Source of the DNA: Chloroflexi bacterium UBA4733
GTDB lineage: Bacteria > Chloroflexota > UBA4733
DNA length: 18,176 bases
Assembly (NCBI GenBank): GCA_002404055.1
Contig: DHIZ01000431.1
Span: 1-18,176, forward strand
Reading direction: 5' to 3'
The notes beneath the pieces were generated by a model, which made no database searches, was not told where the DNA came from, and saw only the letters and a program-made list of their open reading frames with translations. The first letter of the stretch is position 1; each line of letters starts with the position of its first letter. This document shows, one piece after another, positions 13,669 through 18,176 of this stretch. The position numbers and the translations under genes are program-made.

Positions 13669-14457
13669 TTATGTTCGCGACCCAGACAACGCCGCCTGAC
13701 GATCAGTCCCGAATTGCGGAAACTCATCCCAGGTCCGTCCCTCAAGCGTCCGACCACCTGCCTTCGGTGTTCGCCCGCCGACCTGCTTGAAGAAAAAGGC
13801 CACGCCATCTACCTGGCACCGGTCGCGCAACTCCCGAATCCACGACAGATCCACAGGTCTAAAGTTGGGGCCGCTCTCGCCGCCGGCAATGAGCCAGTGA
13901 ATGCCGTACAGATCGAGCGACGGAAGCGGACCTAACAACGGCTCCGCGCTGATAAAGCGCACGAACCCTGGTGTCTGCCTTAGCAGATCGGCCCGCTCGC
14001 ACCAGCGATCCTCCTCGATACTCACGCCCAGCCAGATATGCGCCGGAACCCGCCCATCCGGCCAGCGGTCGCCAAATGCCGCGCTCCTGCTCAGCACGTA
14101 CTCCCGTATCCGCTCCGGCCGCTTCGTTAACACCTGATATGTGTGCCTGTCGGCGGCAAGCATGACTTCGAAAACCTGATCAATGAACCCGAAAGGCACC
14201 TGCTCATGAAAGAGGTCACTCATCGAATTGGCGAACACCCGACGCGGTCGCGCCCAATTGAGCGGCTGTTTCAGCCGATCAGGATGCAGGACGACGTTCA
14301 CTTTGGCGTTCGGCTTCGTCCACGCCAGCGCGCTCCAGCCGAAGCGCAAACTCAACGCCTCCGCGTAGCAATGTTCGCAGCCCGCCGAGACATGTGAGCA
14401 GCCCGTGACCGGATTCCAAGTGGCCTGCGTCCATTCTATTCGTGTTTTTTCGCTCAT
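13669..14457 (-). CDS. DUF5131 / phage Gp37-Gp68 family protein with three-Cys motif
   Basis: The intact 262-residue family member begins with the usual IEWTQATWNPVTGC. C20, C27 and C30 form C-x6-C-x2-C followed by YAE, resembling an iron-sulfur ligand set of radical-SAM-like proteins. Further hallmarks are VVLHPDRLKQPLNW, RRVFANSMSDLFHE (72-85), YQVLTKRPER (107-116), IWLGVSIEE (141-149), RFISAEPLLGPL (167-178), WLIAGGESGPNFRP (188-201) and FFFKQVGGRTPKAGGR (221-236). These fit a TIM-barrel-like enzyme. It pairs with TcmP downstream. Its ATG lies 6 nt after a TATATT box, so the mRNA is probably leaderless, and no ribosome-binding site precedes it. The family occurs in phages and bacterial mobile regions; its reaction is unknown to me. 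Confidence 0.9.
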   Translation of the reverse strand: MSEKTRIEWTQATWNPVTGCSHVSAGCEHCYAEALSLRFGWSALAWTKPNAKVNVVLHPDRLKQPLNWARPRRVFANSMSDLFHEQVPFGFIDQVFEVMLAADRHTYQVLTKRPERIREYVLSRSAAFGDRWPDGRVPAHIWLGVSIEEDRWCERADLLRQTPGFVRFISAEPLLGPLPSLDLYGIHWLIAGGESGPNFRPVDLSWIRELRDRCQVDGVAFFFKQVGGRTPKAGGRTLEGRTWDEFPQFGTDRQAALSGSRT

Positions 14458-14463
14458 AAGGAG

Positions 14464-14492
14464 AATATAGAACAGAAGTTCGTTCTTGTCAA
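14464..14492 (-). promoter_or_regulatory. Strong sigma-70 promoter of the DUF5131-TcmP pair
   Basis: TTGACA (14492-14487) and TATATT (14469-14464) are spaced by exactly 17 bp on the minus strand, a near-perfect consensus. Only CTCCTT separates the -10 box from the ATG at 14457, so transcription should start at or next to the start codon. Confidence 0.8.
14469..14482 (-). promoter_or_regulatory. LexA/SOS-box-like operator inside the promoter spacer
   Basis: CGAACTTCTGTTCT contains the dyad GAAC-N4-GTTC, with the leading C of the Gram-positive/actinobacterial SOS box CGAAC-N4-GTTCG. It fills the spacer and touches the -10 box, an ideal place for repression. A second, wider dyad AGAAC-N8-GTTCT overlaps it, so another repressor is possible. 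Confidence 0.5.
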
Positions 14493-14562
14493 GACCGCCA
14501 GACGAACCGAGCGATGCTGCGGCGTCCGTCCAGCGTAAACCGCCCGAGCGTTACCGCCCGCC

Positions 14563-17500
14563 CTACTGGACCGCTTCATCCTCGACCTCCCGCCCCATCC
14601 GGTACTTGATGTCGTAGTTGATGATGAAGTCCAACTCCTCCTCGCTGAACCCGTAGTGCCGGGCCAGCACGCGGTCAATCTCGTCGATGATCGGCTTGCT
14701 GACGCGTGGTTGGAACGTTTGAATCGTCAGCATGCCAAACTTGCCGTAATTATTCGTAAGTAGGCTTGAGTTCTGTTTGAAGTCGTTCATCAGATTGCTA
14801 CAGAGTTGGCGTAGAATTATCTCGTCAGTTCTAGAAAACGTGTCGATTGAGCAACGAAACGCCTCCATTTCTCTTCGATTGACGTTTCTCACGTCCGAAT
14901 AAACATTGAAGAACCAGAAGAATAAGCCAGAGTTCAGTAAGGCAAGAGTTTCGTCGCGCGCACTCTCGGAATCCAGAAACATTTCCTTGAGCTCAGACGG
15001 ATCCAGGACCCCTCCCTTACTGTCGTACATCTGCGGTATGAAGTCAAAGAATTGCACGAAATAGCGCACCTTTCGGGTGTAGAGGACGCGAAAGGGAGAC
15101 TTATTCCTAAGGTACGAATCCAGGCGGTGCTCCTCGGCCACGCGCGAGAGCAGCCGAAGCTCAATCGTAGTAGATATCTTTGGGATCGCTGAAGAGACCA
15201 TGTCTGGCTGCGTGGTAACGGGCACGAATCGGGTGCTATTGAATAAGTATTCCCGTTCTTCGGCGTACCATCGCCTGTAGCCTGAAACGTACGTTTCATT
15301 GTGAGCTCGTCGACGAACCAGCCAGATTGTGAGCCGCTTCTCAACACCGGTGAATAGCTTTGACGGCCTTTCGGCAAAGCCTAGACACCAACGAGTCCAG
15401 GCAGCCGCCGCAAAGTAGCTTCGCAGGGTGGCGAATCCGTCTGCGCTTACGATTGAGACGGGCACAATCATGCCCATGACGCCGTCAGCCTTCAGCAGAT
15501 GACCGGACCTTTCCAGGATCAGGGCGTATAGGTCACCGCAGCGCTCTGTACTGTAGGCACGGACCGTGTACTGGCTCCTAACGGTTCTGTACTCAACGTA
15601 CGGTGGGTTCCCGATCACCACGTCGAACCCGCCCTTGTCCATAACGCCGAAGTACTCCACCAGCCAGTGAAACGGTTGGTGACTGGCGCGCCATTTGGCG
15701 AATCGTAAGGCATAATCCTTCTGATCGGCGGTGATGCCGTATTCGGCGGCCAGATAGCCGTCCAGCTCAGCGCTCAGCGCACTGAGTCTGTCGCGCAGCA
15801 CCGCCTTTGCCCCCGCTAGCAACCGGGGTTGGCCCAGGTCGGTCTGGAGTATCCGGAAGTCAGCGAATAGGCGCTGGGTCTCGGCCAGTCGGGCGTTGAT
15901 GCGCGGCATCGTGTCGTCGAAGTCCATCCTGAGCTGCTGACCGCCGCCGATGGCCTGGCGGACCTCCTCCGCCGTGGCGTAGCCGACCAGCGTATTCCCT
16001 GCCCGTATGTTGAAGTCTATGTCCGGCAGCGGCTCAATGTCGTTGTAACGCTCTACCTGCGCCACCAGCTTCAAGAACAGGCGTAGCTTGCAGATCTCCA
16101 CCGCCTCATCCATGATGTCAACGCCGAAGAGGTTGTTCAGGATGATCGACTTCAAGATGTAGTAGCGGGCGCTCGGGTGCTCGGCCACCCCTTTTAGGAC
16201 CAGGCGAAAGTCGGCATATCTGCCCATCGTTGCCTTTGTCCGGTCGGCGTCTCCGACGAAGCCGCGCATGCGTTCCAGGCAGGCTTCGTAGAGTGGCTCC
16301 AGGATGTTCAGGGCCGCGAAGAGAAAGGCTCCGCTGCCGCAGGTGGGGTCCAGCACCGTCACCGTGCGGATGGCCTCGAAGAAAGCGCGCAGCAAGTCCG
16401 ACCCTTCGCAAAAGGTGATGGCGTCCTGGGCGAATTGGCGCATGTTCAGGTTGAGCGTGATCAGGTCGTCGATCTGGTGGACCTCGCCTGCCGCCAGCCT
16501 GGCGCGCACGTCCAGACAGCGCGTGCGCCGGGCGACGTGCTCCCGCCAGGTCTCCGTCGGCAACGCGTAGCCTTCTGCTGCCGGGCGGTTCCAGCCGCTG
16601 CGCTGTGCCACGTCTGCCACGCCGGCTGCAATGTCGGCCGGCAACGGGAAGTCCACGCCGCGTTTTACCGCGTCGTAGATGTAGCGATCCGGCTGCTCGC
16701 GCAGCAGCCCCCACAACGCGCCTTCGGAACGGAAGGCGATCTCGCAGTGTTCCTCTGTGGTCGTACACAGGTGTGGAATGATCGTGTTCTTGCTGATGTA
16801 CTCGGTGATGTCCTCCTTGGTGTAGTAGGCGCCCATCTGCTTCTGGTTGATGTACTTCTCGAAGATGTAGCCAAGCACGTCCGGGTTGATCTCGTTGTCG
16901 GCGTGCAGCGGGCGGTCGTCCAGGTGCCACTCGTAGGCGTCGAAAAAGGCGAAGACGCGCGCGAAGGCACTGTCGGGGATGGCGATGTCGGCGTGCTCCC
17001 GTTCCAACTGGTGGACGTCGAACAGGCCGCCGTTCAAGTAGGGAACCTTGCCGAGCAGCCCGTCCAGCTCCGGGGAGCGCTCCGCCTGGCCCAGCCCTTC
17101 GTGGAACAGACGCAACAGGAAGCGGCGGTAGAACGTCAAGAACTGGTCCGTGCCTGACTCCGCCTGCATCTGCTGCAGCTTCACCCGCAGGTAGTCGGGA
17201 TTGCCGTCCAGGAAGCCCTTCTTCTGGATGAAGTAGATGAACATGAGGCGGTTGAGCATGAGCGCGGCGTACCAGTCGCGCGCGGCTCCTTCCAGTCCGG
17301 TGATGAAGCCGACAAAGGCCTTGCGTTCGCCGTCGAACTTCTCGTAGAAGCGCTTCGTCACCCGGTCGACGTCGAAGGCCTGGGCCGCCTTGCCGCCCAC
17401 TACGACGATGCCGATGCCGCGCTCTTCCTCCGCCAGGCTGACTTTCAGCGCCTCGAGCCGCTGGAGCAGCCGTTCCCCACTTTGCCCGCGCTCGTAGCGC

Positions 17501-17853
17501 TGCGTGCGCACGGCGTCCGGCTTCCCCGGCTCTCGCCGCACCCATTGCCAGAGCTGCGTTTGCTGCCCGCGGTCGGTGAAGATGAGGATGTGCTCCCGCA
17601 CCTGCCGCGTCAGCGCCTTCTCGATCCTGGCGCGCACCGTCGAATCGGGGATGCCCTTCGCGCCAGGCAGGCAGTGGTACACCGCCATGCCCGCCTTCTG
17701 CGCCACGGGTTGCAACCGATAGACCGTCTCCTCCACCAGGATTGGCAACGGGGCGCCTGGCAAGCGGTTCCAGCCCAGCTCCTCGATGAACAGGCGCGCG
17801 AAATCAAACGCCTGGAGCGTCTGACGGGCGTCACTCGTCCCGACAACCATCAC
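14563..17853 (-). CDS. Eco57I/type IIG-like adenine-specific DNA methyltransferase
   Basis: The product has 1096 residues. The GTG at 17853 overlaps the upstream stop (GTGA) and has AGGAGAGG just upstream. An N-terminal region (about 1-180) includes EHILIFTDRGQQTQLWQWVR (88-107) and FDVDRVTKRFYEKF (160-173). A helical region with ALMLNRLMFIYFIQKKGFL follows, then GAYYTKEDITEYI (341-353). The methyltransferase core has motif I DPTCGSGAFLFAALN (502-516), NNLFGVDIMDEAVEICKLRL (573-592) and catalytic NPPYVEY (749-755), the gamma-class N6-adenine order. The C-terminal 340 residues would hold target recognition. Eco57I-type enzymes join restriction and modification in one chain; PglX-type BREX and DISARM methylases are related. 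I see no unambiguous PD-(D/E)XK triad, so cleavage activity is uncertain. Confidence 0.9.
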   Translation of the reverse strand: MMVVGTSDARQTLQAFDFARLFIEELGWNRLPGAPLPILVEETVYRLQPVAQKAGMAVYHCLPGAKGIPDSTVRARIEKALTRQVREHILIFTDRGQQTQLWQWVRREPGKPDAVRTQRYERGQSGERLLQRLEALKVSLAEEERGIGIVVVGGKAAQAFDVDRVTKRFYEKFDGERKAFVGFITGLEGAARDWYAALMLNRLMFIYFIQKKGFLDGNPDYLRVKLQQMQAESGTDQFLTFYRRFLLRLFHEGLGQAERSPELDGLLGKVPYLNGGLFDVHQLEREHADIAIPDSAFARVFAFFDAYEWHLDDRPLHADNEINPDVLGYIFEKYINQKQMGAYYTKEDITEYISKNTIIPHLCTTTEEHCEIAFRSEGALWGLLREQPDRYIYDAVKRGVDFPLPADIAAGVADVAQRSGWNRPAAEGYALPTETWREHVARRTRCLDVRARLAAGEVHQIDDLITLNLNMRQFAQDAITFCEGSDLLRAFFEAIRTVTVLDPTCGSGAFLFAALNILEPLYEACLERMRGFVGDADRTKATMGRYADFRLVLKGVAEHPSARYYILKSIILNNLFGVDIMDEAVEICKLRLFLKLVAQVERYNDIEPLPDIDFNIRAGNTLVGYATAEEVRQAIGGGQQLRMDFDDTMPRINARLAETQRLFADFRILQTDLGQPRLLAGAKAVLRDRLSALSAELDGYLAAEYGITADQKDYALRFAKWRASHQPFHWLVEYFGVMDKGGFDVVIGNPPYVEYRTVRSQYTVRAYSTERCGDLYALILERSGHLLKADGVMGMIVPVSIVSADGFATLRSYFAAAAWTRWCLGFAERPSKLFTGVEKRLTIWLVRRRAHNETYVSGYRRWYAEEREYLFNSTRFVPVTTQPDMVSSAIPKISTTIELRLLSRVAEEHRLDSYLRNKSPFRVLYTRKVRYFVQFFDFIPQMYDSKGGVLDPSELKEMFLDSESARDETLALLNSGLFFWFFNVYSDVRNVNRREMEAFRCSIDTFSRTDEIILRQLCSNLMNDFKQNSSLLTNNYGKFGMLTIQTFQPRVSKPIIDEIDRVLARHYGFSEEELDFIINYDIKYRMGREVEDEAVQ

Positions 17854-18176
17854 TCATCCTCTCCTCGTCGTGTTCGGTAGGCCTGCTCGGGGTGATGGCG
17901 CGATGCCGGAAACCGCTGCTCAAGCAACTCACGGGCAAGCATCGGGTTCAAATAGTATGTGCTGATCACCACGACACTTCGATTGAGCGCCGCCGCGAGC
18001 TCTTTTGGCCGGACAAATCGTTCGGTGCAACAGGCCAAAATGGCACGTTCAACAGCTTCTCGCGGCAGGTGCTTGGAGCCAGCGACTCGATCGATTAAAC
18101 CTACGGTGTCCGGTGACGGCCCAGGCTTGCTCCCCGACGCAGAGCGGCTGGTCCCGGAGTGAGTGAGTTCCGGCGT
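17850..18176 (-). CDS. C-terminal end of an upstream gene, winged-helix tail (possibly AlbA_2/Schlafen-type ATP-binding protein)
   Basis: The frame is open from the window edge to a TGA at 17852, giving 108 visible residues. A Ser/Gly/Pro linker is followed by LPREAVERAILACCTERFVR, PKELAAALNRSVVVISTYYL, NPMLARELLEQRF and HHPEQAYRT. The order helix, LTxxELAxxLxRS, YLxPMxxxxLLExRFP, HPxQAYRT is one I associate with the C-terminal winged helix of AlbA_2 (Schlafen-like) / RecG-related ATP-binding proteins, which often sit in defence islands. It overlaps the methyltransferase start by 4 bp, so both are in one operon. A start at 18038 would give only 62 residues and cut into conserved sequence. The full identity needs sequence beyond the edge. 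Confidence 0.6.
   Translation of the reverse strand, partial: TPELTHSGTSRSASGSKPGPSPDTVGLIDRVAGSKHLPREAVERAILACCTERFVRPKELAAALNRSVVVISTYYLNPMLARELLEQRFPASRHHPEQAYRTRRGEDE

Noticed and set aside
14528..14571. GTCCAG/CTGGAC inverted pair spanning the methyltransferase stop codon, considered as a terminator
   Set aside because: The loop is 32 nt with direct rather than inverted internal similarity (two GTxACCGCCCG-like copies) and no T-tract follows.
16118..17545. 475-codon minus-strand frame inside the methyltransferase gene
   Set aside because: It is an Arg/Gly/Ala-rich shadow in another frame of a gene with clear motifs, as expected from high GC.
14563..18176. Assignment as a complete BREX or DISARM system
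   Set aside because: Only a PglX/DrmM-like methyltransferase-type protein is visible; no PglZ, BrxC, BrxL or Drm helicase genes are in the window.

Overview
The window is high-GC bacterial DNA with many GTG starts and tightly overlapping genes. A Uma2-family nuclease-like gene, late-stage cobalamin genes with a Ser/Thr/Ala-rich B12-binding lipoprotein, and an accessory region full of broken genes suggest a Chloroflexota-type genome (possibly Thermomicrobia). That placement is inference from gene style, not a database result.

Left edge (1-1409): a Uma2-family protein on the minus strand, cut only by the window edge, and a mutL gene on the plus strand that keeps only about 144 residues of recognisable ATPase domain before a breakpoint. 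Middle-left (1410-9320): an eight-gene minus-strand cobalamin operon. From its promoter (9320-9291) it runs through a compact cobalamin riboswitch (9269-9150) to a lipoprotein BtuF, a second BtuF-like protein without signal peptide, cobO, cobS, cbiB, cobD, cobQ and cobU. Five of the seven junctions are 4-bp ATGA/GTGA overlaps. The set covers corrinoid capture, adenosylation, amidation, aminopropanol attachment, cobinamide activation and final assembly. No cobT and no BtuCD transporter are visible.

Middle (9321-12498): a scrambled accessory region. A three-Cys DUF5131 (Gp37/Gp68) gene survives only as an N-terminal and a C-terminal piece. Between the pieces lie a 187-bp copy of part of a gene found 1.7 kb away and a chimera of a HigB-type toxin N-terminus with a HigA-type antitoxin. 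An uncharacterised two-gene pair (10943-11807), a 60-aa conserved-looking small protein and a GNAT acetyltransferase remnant follow.

Right (12499-18176): a defence-like minus-strand cluster. At the window edge is the C-terminal end of a gene with a winged-helix tail (possibly AlbA_2/Schlafen-type). It overlaps by 4 bp a 1096-aa Eco57I/type IIG-like adenine methyltransferase. Next, behind its own near-consensus sigma-70 promoter, comes a DUF5131/TcmP pair. That promoter carries a LexA-like CGAAC-N4-GTTC site in its spacer and leaves virtually no 5' leader. TcmP is interrupted by an in-frame TAG, and the same frame continues for 91 more codons that look like the family's C-terminal domain. The most interesting items are the possibly SOS-controlled DUF5131/TcmP pair with its amber codon, the riboswitch whose P1 strand is complementary to the downstream ribosome-binding site, and the 187-bp duplication with the toxin-antitoxin chimera.
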